Shown piece after piece: positions 36,370 through 46,562 of a stretch of 64,000 nucleotides of DNA. Under the pieces are notes generated by a model, which saw only the letters and a list, made by a program, of their open reading frames with translations, searched no databases and was not told the DNA's origin. The position numbers were made by a program, and so were the translations under genes. Numbering within the stretch: the first letter of the stretch is position 1; the number at the start of each line of letters is the position of its first letter. Source of the stretch: Parastagonospora avenae f. sp. tritici 18332-5 (Eukaryota; Ascomycota; Dothideomycetes; Pleosporales; Phaeosphaeriaceae); the NCBI GenBank assembly GCA_022559985.1, contig JAFJTR010000079.1, forward strand, positions 1 to 64,000, read 5' to 3'.

Positions 36370-38161
36370 ATGATCAGCAAGAAGACTACGATGACGATAC
36401 TCCCTGATGTTCGTCTTCGTCGGCTAGGAACCCCTCGCGAATTCTCCATCGAGACCCTATGCGCTGCTATACAAAACGATTGTTCGGTTGAGGCCATCAA
36501 GTGGTACATACAATCCTACCAAACATCAACCCGAACTGGAACGCAGCTCTACTTGAATGGGTGGCCAGCCTTGTACTATGCTGCAGAGCGCAACTCGGAA
36601 GACCTTGTCAGACTTCTGTCTCACGTCGGCGTGCAAGCAGCCAGCTTGATGAACAAGTTCTCGATTCCTCTCATTGCCTATGTGATCATACATGGACATG
36701 CCAATGCCATAGATACAAGTGCAGTCCTCGAGACGCTCCTGGCTGATGGCTACGATCCGACAACAGTCCCCATGGACATGTGGCAAAATTTCTTGGAGAC
36801 GCCGCGACCGTCTCCCCTTCCTTCTGTCACTATTCCAGCATCTTTATAGCCTTTGGTGCACCCCAATCATGCGGCGTATTCTTGCACGATCTACACACTT
36901 GACTCAACGCTACCTGTTACATCTTGCGCATGACCTGCCGAAATCGACCCGCAGAAAACTTCAGATTATGAAAGAGTACAACATGACGGAGCTAAGCAAG
37001 CTTCCCTACTTTCTGATCGGACAGCAACCGGCCGCTCGAATCGTCATGGACCGCGTCTATTCGCACATATCCCTGAAAAACCAGCTGCCTCTGTTGATGG
37101 CCTTCTCCGGTGCGTCTGGGCATGGAAAAACAGAGCTAGCAAATGCTGTGGGTGATCTGCTCTCGGTACAAGCCACAATCATCGATATGGCGAGCTGTCG
37201 TGATGAGTGGGCCTTGTTCGGCTCAACAGCTGGATGGAATCGCAATAAGGATAGGTCAAAGCTCAACAACTTTCTTGCAGCGAACAGTGGGAAGCGTTCC
37301 GTTGTCTTTCTTGATGAATTTGACAAAACCGGCCAAGATGTACGTGAAACTCTCCTGCTACTCGCGCAGAGCGTTATGTGATGCCTAACACTGCTCATTT
37401 CTCACACCACGCACTAACAATGATTAGGAGAATACATGGACAGACGCAATAACACTATGGTAGACAGCAAACATGCCGTATGGATTGTTGCAACCAACTT
37501 CGGTGATGTCATTGTCTCGCAGTACTACGACAAGCACCTGAAGCACCTGGACGATAAGAAGAGGGGTCTTGCAGACCTTAGGATGCTGCAGGCGAAACTC
37601 AAGCAAGGATACATTACCAAGTTTGGTGTCTGTTCATGCTCCAACCGTAAGAGATGTGCTAATCATCCATAGTCTCCTTTCACTGGCCGGATCCATGTGG
37701 TCGTGCCGTTCCTACCGTTCACAGAACCCGAATGCGCTGTAGTACCTCACAAATTTATGCTAGAGCTTGCAACCAACGTCCGCCAGCCGATTAACATGCA
37801 GCCCGGTTTTCAACGTCTGACAGGTCACTGCTGATTCTCGGTCATTAACGATGGCAAAGTCTGCGTAGACCTCACCGAAGCTTGTTACAATCGAGACCTG
37901 GGTGCTCGCAGTCTTGCGAATGCAGTGAAAGAGGTGGAACATGAGTTCAGTACAGAATATGGTAATACTGACGAGGAGGTCACCGAAGATATCAACTCCG
38001 GTCCCTTGCAACACTTTTTCGTCTGTCGGATTGCAGTGTCAGAAGACGTATATGGGGTTACGGTATGTCGCCACGAGAATGGTGAGCCTCTAGAGCTCGA
38101 AGGCGATGAATCGCTCAACGCAACGGACGTAGACGACGAACTGGGCACATGGCCCGCCTAA
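36370..38161 (+). pseudogene. Ankyrin-type / AAA+ (Clp-like) ATPase relic
   Basis: Four coding-like blocks in order. The first, 36370-36849, carries ankyrin-like text (GWPALYYAAERNSEDLVRLL). The second, about 36840-37376, carries a Clp/torsin-like P-loop: Walker A GASGHGKTE near 37109-37135 and Walker B VVFLDEFDK near 37300. The third is 37428-37660 (WIVATNFGDVIV, the sensor-1 region). The fourth, 37674-38161, is the C-terminal small domain. Lesions: a frame change between ankyrin and ATPase parts near 36.85 kb, an exon end at about 37.37 kb with no GT donor in the right phase although the next acceptor (CTAAC...TTAG, 37425-37427) is perfect, and an in-frame TGA at 37832-37834. The intact family is a fungal ankyrin plus ClpA/B-type ATPase of unknown role. 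With three independent lesions this copy is probably dead. Confidence 0.6.
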
Positions 38162-38281
38162 TCTAGTTCAAGACTCTAGAGCTCAGAGTCACAATAATCG
38201 TGGCTCTAAGAGTCGCTGCAAAAATTTCAGAAAGGCCGAAAGTAGAAATTCGTTAAATCATTGATGGGCGCCGTGTGGGCG

Positions 38282-38317
38282 CTCGCTTCACTTCATAAAT
38301 ACTATTGTCATTAATTG
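38282..38317 (+). repeat. Copy 2 of a 36-bp direct repeat
   Basis: Second copy of the 35861-35896 sequence, just downstream of the ankyrin/AAA relic. Four of the five differences are transitions (C to T or G to A), the pattern expected from RIP. Contains actattgtcattaattg. Confidence 0.5.
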
Positions 38318-38597
38318 CAAACCATTACAAAGCGCATAATCAGAGACCATCGTCTGATATTTGAGAGTGTTGGTGGACGGTGCATAAGCGATCTTGTGCT
38401 GTCCAATATTTGTGGTGCCTCTTCTCCACAAGGTGTGTGACGTGGCAAATGAAGCTAGGAACAAAAATAGCAACGTCTGCTCACCTCCATTTGCGAAAAC
38501 ATGTGCGAAAGTCATTGAACATCAAGTATTGCATAACGCCACAGACCTTCTCTGATTGCCCGGAAGCATCTCCAATCATTTCAAGTTCTGCTCGGGT

Positions 38598-39164
38598 ATG
38601 ATGGGTGCCACTTCGCATCAATCCCCAGGCACGTGTGAAATTCACACATCGATTCTACCTCATGGCCTTGTGCCGCCGTCAACTCTACACACTAAACACA
38701 CAGATCCTTTGGTCTCAGCAGTGCGTATGACCCAAGAACTCAGTGTATACATGCTACCTCATCGCTATAACACGTTTGAGAGGACCCTTTACGGAGATGA
38801 ACACGGTTTCGGTGAACGAACATTGTCTTTGGAGATGGTGTCTGGCCAGAACGACCTCGATATCAAGCTCCCATTGCGCTGTCGATACAAAGACAACATG
38901 CCGATACTAAGCACAGCTATAGACAAAAAAGACTGGATGCTGCTGTGTAGTATTGTAGCTAGCGACAGGGTTGTGCGAGTCATTTTTGACGACCGGAAGC
39001 GCGATCATCTTGCCAAGCTCACAATTCCGGGAGCGAAGCCGCCAAGTGATGGAGGTGTTGAAATGACATTTCATTGGGAAGAGACGGATGATGCCTTGCT
39101 CCTCATGGAGAAGAGTGTGCGGTGGATCAAGCGAAAGCTAAAACAAGAGGTAAGCTCATCGTAG
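38598..39164 (+). CDS. Orphan hypothetical protein
   Basis: Open frame of about 189 aa from the ATG at 38598 (or 38601). Coding-like composition in the second half: LPLRCRYKDNMPILSTAIDK, a run ending MTFHWEETDDALLLMEKSV, and a basic end. The frame reads into a GTAAGC donor-like site at 39152, so the last three codons (VSSS region) may be intronic; splicing to the acceptor near 39231 would end the protein two codons later. No family recognised. It sits among relics, so it may itself be a fragment. Confidence 0.4.
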   Translation: MMGATSHQSPGTCEIHTSILPHGLVPPSTLHTKHTDPLVSAVRMTQELSVYMLPHRYNTFERTLYGDEHGFGERTLSLEMVSGQNDLDIKLPLRCRYKDNMPILSTAIDKKDWMLLCSIVASDRVVRVIFDDRKRDHLAKLTIPGAKPPSDGGVEMTFHWEETDDALLLMEKSVRWIKRKLKQEVSSS

Positions 39165-39406
39165 GAGTACAAGTTGCTCGAGCAACTACACATGCGCGAG
39201 TATATAGTTCAAAGAGCTTATCTTAATTCAGGAATGAATCTTATCGCATGGCGCTAAGCGACACAGCACGCCGTGAGTGGATAAATACATTGAAGGTACA
39301 GTCTTTTTCTCAACCTCTAGCTGTCACAACCATCAACTTGACGAGATCAATAAGCCCTGACATTTTATGATTCCTGATTATAGCGACCACCAACAATCTT
39401 ATCGCT

Positions 39407-40411
39407 ATGGAAGTCGCCAAAAGATGGCTGAAAAGAGAATCGCAATCTCGAGGCCAACGATCGCCTCTAACCGAATCTACCGCACCTGGCCAGTCCCCGC
39501 TAGAATTACTTCCATACGAGATCCGGGCAAACATTCTCACTCACCTCAGTTACACTCACGTGTATTTGGTGCGCAGAATCGCTTCCGTTGAGCAGGACGA
39601 GGCGTACTACTACTTCGTCTCGTTCTACAGGCAAATCAACGCATATGCACGTAGATATGGTTACAAAAGCAGGATTGTTGCCATGGAGTACGAGCGCGGA
39701 AAACCATGGCCAACTACTACCACTGTCAAGTTACCTGGCAAAAATCGTCTGATACACATTCAAAACAGCGGTTTTGATCCTGTGTTGCTGTGGGTCAGTC
39801 GAACTATTCGCACGCAGGCCTTGACACTGCTGTACCACGGTGCGACTGTCAAGTTCGGGCACAAGCTTAAAAAAGCACCCACGTGTCGATTTCCGTCCTT
39901 TCTCTCACTGAAGTCAAGCGTCCGGCTCAGCGTCGATCACTTCGCGTGTATGCGCAGTATCCAGCTCACCGAGGAGGTGGACAAAGACCACCGGAACGAT
40001 ACCTACAACAGCAAGAGACAGTGGGTGAGTCCTATCAAAGATCTTATCTTGTCACTTCGTTTCATCGCGAATTCTTGTCCGCAACTCGTGTCGTTGAGTG
40101 TCGAGCCCAACCATCGAGCATTGATTCGATCGAAGAAGCGCTTCATACTCAAACTCGTCACAGCCATCGTCAGAATCGTGCGAAAGTGTGGGCATATTGA
40201 AGAAGTCAGGCTCGGACTACGACGAAGCGTTCTGATACCCCCGAACCGATGGGTTGAGCGTGTCAAGTTCGTCAAGCTGGAGCTGGAATCCTTCGAGAAG
40301 GTTCATCAATTACGTATCGTGGAGGAATGGGTGGGCAAGGAGCTGGGGTATTTGGCAGCCATACAAAGCTACATTCGCTTCTTACCGACTGAAGTTGAGT
40401 TGTGGACTTGA
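39407..40411 (+). CDS. F-box-like hypothetical protein
   Basis: Intronless, 334 aa. Residues about 31-48 (PLELLPYEIRANILTHL) form an F-box-like or 2EXR-like start motif typical of large, poorly characterised Dothideomycete families. The rest is basic and helical, with a W-V-S-R-T-I-R segment and repeated hydrophobic stretches (LVSLSVEPN, ELGYLAAIQSYIRFLP) that could be irregular leucine-rich repeats. If a true F-box protein it would act as an SCF ubiquitin ligase adaptor; that is inference. The frame is intact, unlike its left neighbours. The start at 39407 is the first ATG in frame. Confidence 0.65.
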   Translation: MEVAKRWLKRESQSRGQRSPLTESTAPGQSPLELLPYEIRANILTHLSYTHVYLVRRIASVEQDEAYYYFVSFYRQINAYARRYGYKSRIVAMEYERGKPWPTTTTVKLPGKNRLIHIQNSGFDPVLLWVSRTIRTQALTLLYHGATVKFGHKLKKAPTCRFPSFLSLKSSVRLSVDHFACMRSIQLTEEVDKDHRNDTYNSKRQWVSPIKDLILSLRFIANSCPQLVSLSVEPNHRALIRSKKRFILKLVTAIVRIVRKCGHIEEVRLGLRRSVLIPPNRWVERVKFVKLELESFEKVHQLRIVEEWVGKELGYLAAIQSYIRFLPTEVELWT

Positions 40412-40988
40412 AGAAAAAAACGTTATCAAATTGAGGCGGAGATGCACGAGGACGTTTGAACGAAGACGGATAGTCGATAGGAAGACTTCGGCGAATGCTA
40501 TCTCGTCTAGACATGGGTTGTATGTTTATCTCAAGGAGATGATGCTGAATATGTAACCAGCTTTGAAATCGAGTATGCGGGAGCTAGCGGGTATGCTATA
40601 GAGGTTTGATCCTTCATCGAGGTGGCTTCCACGTGGTCGTCAGATTCACTGCGACTTTACTGGTCAATTTCATCCTAGATTTTAAGTCTAGTCCAAATCA
40701 AAATTTCTTGAAAACTAAATCTCTTCGCCCGGGCGCGCGAATAACGGGGATACTTACTCGTGCCTCGATTGTGAAGTCATTGTGGTGGGTCCTTGTTTCC
40801 GGCCAAAGATCGGCGAAGCAGCAAATTCACGACACCGTCATTTGAAGCATTACAAATGCAAGAAGATGAGTATACTTAAAACCGGTGACTATTTCGCCTC
40901 TATAATCTCAATCAAACAGTCGACTCAATTTCTTTCGACATCTCAACTTACTGTACCTTCACCTCCTACATCTTGAACCACATACATC
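40412..40988. promoter_or_regulatory. Intergenic, promoter of the alcohol dehydrogenase gene
   Basis: No gene. The last 60 bp before 40989 are a C/T/A-rich leader (tcaatttctttcgacatctc), typical of a strongly transcribed fungal gene. Confidence 0.5.
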
Positions 40989-42047
40989 ATGGCTGCGAGC
41001 AACTCCGACTTCCAGGGCTGGGTGGCTCATGACCCTTCTGCGGCCGAGGGAAACATGAAATGGGGTGGATTCACACCCAAGAGCTTCGAAGAGACCGACA
41101 TCGAGATGGACATTAGCCACTGTGGTGTCTGCGGTAGCGACATCCACACCCTCAGGTCCGGCTGGGGACCGTCCGAATACCCTCTCGTCGTTGGTCACGA
41201 AATCATTGGAAAGGTCACCCGTGTTGGAAAGGACGTCAAGGACTTGAAGGTCGGCGACCGCGTTGGTGTTGGTGCTCAGAGCGAGTGCTGCGAAGCATGC
41301 CGTCCTTGCAAGACCAAGCAGGAGTCCAACTGCAACAAGATGACCATGACCTACAATGGACGCCATTCCAACGGAGACAAGAGCTTCGGTGGATACGCAA
41401 AGCAATGGCGTGGACCAGCTTCGTTCGCTATCCCTATCCCCGATGGTCTGCCATCTGAGTTCGCCGCGCCCCTCATGTGCGGTGGTGTCACCGTATACAA
41501 CCCTCTCGTCTCCTACGGCGCCGGACCCGGCAAACGCGTTGGCGTCGTTGGTGTAGGTGGTCTCGGTCACTTTGCACTTCTCTTCGCGAAGGCTCTCGGA
41601 TGCGACAAGGTCGTCGCCATCTCCCGTTCATCCAGCAAGAAGGACGACGCCCTCAAGCTTGGTGCTAATGAGTTCATCGCCACCGGTGAGGACCCTGAGT
41701 GGATGAAGACGAACGCCAACTCGCTCGACCTCATCATCTCGACCATCTCCGGATCCTTCCCACTCGACCAGTACCTCAGCCTGCTCGATGTCAACGGCAC
41801 TTTTGTCCAGCTTGGCGCTCCTGACGACCCATTGCCCAGCTTCTCTCCTCTCGGATTGATCTTCAAGAACCTCAAAATTGCTGGTAGCTTGATCGGCACG
41901 AGGGAGCACATCCGCGATATGTTGGAGCTGGCGAAGAAGACCAACCTGCAGGCGTGGGTCCAGGTCAGGCCCATGGAAGAGGCCAACCAGGTACTGGTCG
42001 ACTTTGAGAAGGGCCTCCCAAGGTACCGCTATGTTCTCAAGAACTAG
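40989..42047 (+). CDS. NADPH-dependent medium-chain alcohol dehydrogenase (Adh6/7 type)
   Basis: Intronless, 352 aa. Zinc-dependent cinnamyl-alcohol-dehydrogenase-like enzyme that reduces aldehydes with NADPH. Visible features: catalytic-zinc ligands in HCGVCGSDIHT and in VVGHEIIGKV, structural-zinc cysteines in the CCEACRPC ... SNC lobe, and a Rossmann glycine motif GVVGVGGLGHFA. Serine and lysine after the second strand (ISRSSSKKDDA) fit NADPH preference as in yeast Adh6. Length matches the family (about 350-360). Codon use is biased to C-ending codons more than in its neighbours, suggesting high expression. Confidence 0.93.
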   Translation: MAASNSDFQGWVAHDPSAAEGNMKWGGFTPKSFEETDIEMDISHCGVCGSDIHTLRSGWGPSEYPLVVGHEIIGKVTRVGKDVKDLKVGDRVGVGAQSECCEACRPCKTKQESNCNKMTMTYNGRHSNGDKSFGGYAKQWRGPASFAIPIPDGLPSEFAAPLMCGGVTVYNPLVSYGAGPGKRVGVVGVGGLGHFALLFAKALGCDKVVAISRSSSKKDDALKLGANEFIATGEDPEWMKTNANSLDLIISTISGSFPLDQYLSLLDVNGTFVQLGAPDDPLPSFSPLGLIFKNLKIAGSLIGTREHIRDMLELAKKTNLQAWVQVRPMEEANQVLVDFEKGLPRYRYVLKN

Positions 42048-42499
42048 GATTTAGTATCGATAGATCTTTGGGAGGTCCCAGGCATTATTTGGCGCTGTTT
42101 GATGTATATTAGCGTAGCATTGCATACAAGTCTCATCGAATGAAGAAGTCTCTGAACACCACTAGGCTGCGGCATAATTCGTGTCCGCTTCACACATGCG
42201 CGAAGTGATCTAATATGCTTCAGGAGCGCACTGAGAAGTTTATAGAGAAGCTCGAATATATCCAGTGCTGCAAGATATCTTGCCTACTCTTACAAAAGTT
42301 TTTGAACATATCAGGCTACCTCTTTACACCACAGGATAACAGTCGATATTAAGGATGAGGTTGGAAAGAGGTCATCATTGGTATCTTAATGCTCGCAAAA
42401 CTGCGAGGGGTAGTCCGTAATCGTGTGCACAGATCTAAATACCCATCAAAACGCCTTGTAATGCATGTCGTTAAATGTTCCAGTCGTTCAAATCGGCTT
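42048..42499. other. Convergent intergenic region
   Basis: 3' flanks of the alcohol dehydrogenase and the cystathionine gamma-lyase genes. No gene seen. Confidence 0.5.
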
Positions 42500-43853
42500 T
42501 TATGCGGTCGCCTCCCCGTTGGCCGCCTTTCCGTTCGCGGTCTTCGTTGCGGCGACCGCCTTCTCGAGCGCCTGCTGTACATCAGCGACAAGGTCGAATT
42601 CGTCCTCGACTCCGCAGCTCATGCGGACAAGATCGTCAAAGACACCAGCCGCTTCACGCTGATCCTTGGGGATGCCCATGTGCGTCATTGCGCTGGGAAC
42701 TTCGCAGAGCGACTCCACGCCACCCAATGACTCGGCCAAGGTAAAGATCTTGGTAGCCTGACAGAAGCGCTCAGCAGCCTCATGTCCTCCCTTGATGCGG
42801 AAGCTGAGCATTCCACCGCCCATTCCGTCACGGTGTTGCTTGATGGCGATTTCGCGCTGTGGGTGCGATGCAAGGCCAGGGTAGTTGACCGAAAGGACGT
42901 TGGGTGACGCCTCGAGGGCTTCTGCAACGCCAGTCGCATTCTTGGTCGCCTCGCGGGCACGGAGATGGAGAGTCTTAAGCCCTCGGTGCGCGAGCCAGCA
43001 GTCGAACGCCGATGGCACTGCGCCAATAGCGTTTTGGAGGAACGATAAGCGGTCGTAGAGCTCTGGCGAGTTGAAAGCTGCCGCACCCATGACCACATCA
43101 GAGTGGCCGTTGATGTACTTTGTGACCGAATGTACTACGATGTCTGCACCGTGGTTTAAAGGATTTTGAATGTAAGGGGACATGAAGGTGTTGTCTACAA
43201 CGACCATGATCCCATGCTGATGGGCAATAGATGTAACTTTCCTGATGTCCACCAGTGACAACGTGGGGTTTGATGGTGACTCGATCCAAATGAGCTTAGT
43301 GTTCGGTCGAATGAGGTCGGCGATGTCGACTTCAATGCTGGGGCTGAACGTGACCTTAACGTCGTGTGTGAGTGCTACTTTGGTGAAGTAGCGGTGCGTT
43401 CCTCCGTACACATCTGATACGGAGACAACATGAGATCCCGCTGCAAGCGACTGCAGGATATTGGCAGTGGTTGCGGAACCAGAACTGAAGGCCAGTGCGT
43501 AGCGGGCGTGCTCGAGTGCGGCGATTGCAGTCTCGAAGTTGTCACTGAACTCGAATTAGCTTCAAACTTTCTAAAGGTTGCGGTATAAGCGCACCGGTTG
43601 GGATTCGAAGCCCTGGAATAGTCGTATGGGCCGACTGGCTTGCCGACGCTGGTCTGCGCAAAGGTTGTAGAAAGCGAGATCTGGTTTGATTAGCTAGGGA
43701 TCCGGCTATAGGCTTTTAGTTACATACTGCCTCGATCACCGCACCAGTAACAGGATCATGCGGACTACCAGCGTGAACAGCCAGTGTACCAAATCTGTGG
43801 ACTGGAGAGGGTGCGCGCTGAGGCGTCTCAATGGGATGTTCCGAATGCGTCAT
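42500..43853 (-). CDS. CYS3: Cystathionine gamma-lyase
   Basis: Three exons, 43853-43728, 43680-43595 and 43544-42500, 418 aa; introns of 47 and 50 nt with GTATGT/GTGCGC donors and CTAAT branch sites, phases closing. The PLP enzyme of reverse transsulfuration splits cystathionine to cysteine, 2-oxobutyrate and ammonia. Motifs: RFGTLAVHAG at the N-terminus, SRASNPNR ahead of the active-site Tyr region, FSSGSATTANIL (phosphate binding), DVYGGTHRYF, VVVDNTFMSP, and the PLP-binding lysine in SVTKYINGHSDVV at about Lys213. The C-terminus has SLGGVESL and THMGIP, as in gamma-synthase/lyase enzymes; the overall sequence fits gamma-lyase better than beta-lyase. The Ala/Gly/Lys-rich tail is probably disordered. 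Confidence 0.94.
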
Positions 43854-44445
43854 GGTTCTAAGCGAGGGAGATCTGGAGGTACTTGGTGCGAAGGTGAGCT
43901 CTATCTCTAGATCCGGAGTACGGTTGTGAGAAGGATGTAAGGCGATAGTCGAGATCGAAGAGCTTTTAAGATCAGAGCCAGAAGAGAGTTTTTATGATGT
44001 GAGAATTGTAGAATAATTTATTCCTAGCTCGGCGTCTAGCGGGGCTCGCGGTCACCGTGAACCTTTGTTTGGCGATGGCGCAATATCCTGACCCGGAGCC
44101 TTACTTTATGCCTGGAAATCTTGGAAGACCCTAGAAAATGTGTGACGCTAAAATCTCAACGGCATTTCTCAGCAGTCCGTTAGTGGAAGGCGTGGTGCTG
44201 GTCTTATGCGATTGTCATCTCGGCCGCACGGCGCGTCGCTCGTCATGGAATGTTAGCGCGATGTGCCGCTTGTAGCCGTAGCTTCCACGCCCTGGAAAGT
44301 TAGAAGGACAAATATGGCGACGTTGATAAGCAGTACGTAAGGATGATGGATTACTAAAGACGAAGTGCTGATGTCTATCGCGTTTACTGGGTATCTAAAA
44401 GGACGAATCTATGCGCAATTACAGCTCCACGAAAGGCGCGTGCAG

Positions 44446-46056
44446 CTACAGGCTATTCTTCGCTACGTCCTCAGGTCGGCTCTTCAACTTGGTCCATCCA
44501 CTTGTGCCTCTCCTCCGGTCAGCTTGCTCGCTTTCTGAAACGTCGGCTTTCTGTAATGGTGTGGTCCTGCCATGCGTTGTTGTCGATGTCAGGAAGCTGC
44601 GTCCGTCACTGATGCTTGCAGCGTCACGACGCTTCTCGCCTACTATGATCGGATCCTCAGCTATAAGATTTTCCATATCTTCCCACTCCTTCTGGTTGAC
44701 TACGTCCCATTCTTGTGCCTGCTGTTCGGCTAGCAAGAATGCCTTCAGCTCATCGACGATCTTCATTGGCGATAGACCCCAACCACCGAGGTACTGCGCA
44801 TTCTCGGCGGTGTTCATGTATGAGTGTGATGTAGCATGCGATAACTGTCCGAAACCCACAGGTGTCTTTCGCAGCGAGGTCTTTGATGTGATGTTCTTGT
44901 CGAGAGGATTTTCGGGTCGCTGATGCGAGTACGTCTCTTGGGATATCAGAAGGCGATGTAAACTCTGGCCCATAGGGCAAATGTCATCCCACTGTTTGAA
45001 GCTATCTTTCATGCCTTGAGTGCGGCATAGCCAAGCCACGTTGTATGCGAGTAGAGACACTCCCTCGATGAAGGAAGAGTAAGCTGGAGGGTCTTCAGCA
45101 GAGAGATGGCCGAGAGGTCGATCAATAAAGAGCGTTCGCGGCTTCGGTAGGTGTACGCGTGGATCGATAGTGCGAGATGCTTCTGGGCTGTTGCTTGACG
45201 AGTGCGAAGGCGTTGACCCCGGGAAAGGGACCTTCTTCCCCGTGTACGACGAAGCTGGGCTGAATACAGTCGGTTGTGGATAGTCGTTGTGAGGAAGTGT
45301 GATCTCGGCAGGCAAGCGGATGCCCAGATATGCAGCGACTCGGACAAGGAGTTGAGCTACAGCGCCTAACGATGCCGACAGCTGGTCAGGCGGAGCGTCG
45401 TTTAAATTCCTGAGATCCCAGATCCGGAGTCTTGAACCAGGTCCAATATTGTAGACAACCTTTATGCTTTCGTCCTTGTTCCTCCTTCTGGTAGTCTTGA
45501 GCCCGGCGAGCTTCGCAGCGGTAGTGCAAAGCTGCATGCGCAGCTCCATAGTATCATGATGCATCTTGTCCGACTTGTAGTCTATCCTCTTAAGATGTTG
45601 TTGGACCTTGTCTAGCTCGTTGGCGCGCCGTGAATCAATGCCGTAAGTAGCGGAGGATAGGTCGGACTTTCGTTGTGCATTTGCAGCGCGCTGTGACTCG
45701 ATCCATTTCCGTGTAGCCTCCATCTGATCCCGGAGATGTTTTGACTGTTCTGCAATGAGCTGTGTGCGCTCCTGTATCTCAGCCGTCTCGGCTTTGGAAC
45801 GTTGCCAGTTCAGATGGTGTGTGCATTCCTGGCGGTCAACCAACAGACCCCCCTTTGAGTCGGACAGCGAGACATGCTGACTGGACTTGTCTTCCGAGCC
45901 TTGTATAATGGCCTTGACATGCTTCTCCACGCCATCTTTATCAATGAGCGTCCTCGCGAGATCGATGCGGGGCTGTTCGAGATAGCTGCGGGCGCAAGTG
46001 ATGCAGTGTAGGGGATGCGTTAGGTTGCCAGCCTTTCCACAGATGTCGCACTCCAT
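44446..46056 (-). CDS. ATG14: Autophagy PI3-kinase subunit Atg14
   Basis: Intronless, 536 aa from the ATG at 46056. Atg14 directs the Vps34-Vps15-Atg6 class III PI3-kinase complex I to autophagosome initiation sites. The N-terminus has the paired Cys motif expected of Atg14: CDICG then HCITC, within the first 25 residues. A coiled coil follows (about residues 80-190; QERTQLIAEQSKHLRDQMEA, LDKVQQHLKRIDYK). The middle domain (YNIGPGSRLRIWDLRNLNDA, AVAQLLVRVAAYLGIRLP, VSLLAYNVAWLCRTQG) matches the UVRAG/Atg14 family. The C-terminal tail is Ser/Thr-rich. Length is in the range of other Pezizomycotina homologues. Confidence 0.88.
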   Translation of the reverse strand: MECDICGKAGNLTHPLHCITCARSYLEQPRIDLARTLIDKDGVEKHVKAIIQGSEDKSSQHVSLSDSKGGLLVDRQECTHHLNWQRSKAETAEIQERTQLIAEQSKHLRDQMEATRKWIESQRAANAQRKSDLSSATYGIDSRRANELDKVQQHLKRIDYKSDKMHHDTMELRMQLCTTAAKLAGLKTTRRRNKDESIKVVYNIGPGSRLRIWDLRNLNDAPPDQLSASLGAVAQLLVRVAAYLGIRLPAEITLPHNDYPQPTVFSPASSYTGKKVPFPGSTPSHSSSNSPEASRTIDPRVHLPKPRTLFIDRPLGHLSAEDPPAYSSFIEGVSLLAYNVAWLCRTQGMKDSFKQWDDICPMGQSLHRLLISQETYSHQRPENPLDKNITSKTSLRKTPVGFGQLSHATSHSYMNTAENAQYLGGWGLSPMKIVDELKAFLLAEQQAQEWDVVNQKEWEDMENLIAEDPIIVGEKRRDAASISDGRSFLTSTTTHGRTTPLQKADVSESEQADRRRGTSGWTKLKSRPEDVAKNSL

Positions 46057-46562
46057 GATGGATATAGGTTATGTGATATCACCTTCTTGTATTCCGAGGG
46101 GTTGAGAGCGAGGAAAGTAGCGGGTGACCATGGTGAGTTGTGAGGAGCCGTGGGGGGCTTGTCGCGCTTTATAAACCCATGGGCCCAAATCAGCTATGGG
46201 ATAGACGTTGCGATGGGAGTGTGTATGTAGTGTCGTCTAGGTGGTAAGGCGACGGTCGGTAGGTAGACACCCTGTTGTCGGCGAGCGCTCACTCACTGCG
46301 TGACTGAGGCGACAGGAGCGCGGATGCGCGAGCGCGAGTCAGACGCCCGCACCTTCCAACGTCATGCTGCGTTGTACGAAAGCGGTTAGAGGTAATCACG
46401 TGACGTACACACGCAGACCTCACCAACATTTGAATACTGCGACAACCACGTCTCCTCGAGCGTTGCACTCTATGCGAAAGTCGTTCACCGGGCCGAGAAG
46501 AGACCCGTCTTGTTGATGCTTCACTTACCCACAGCACTGACCACCTTTGCACAGCATTGCGG
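46057..46562. promoter_or_regulatory. Divergent promoter, ATG14 and acidic-protein gene
   Basis: 500 bp between divergent starts, including a tataaa-type motif on the minus side (ctttataaa near 46170). No gene. Confidence 0.5.

Noticed and set aside
40959..41570. 203-codon minus frame opposite the alcohol dehydrogenase
   Set aside because: Antisense shadow of a highly codon-biased gene.
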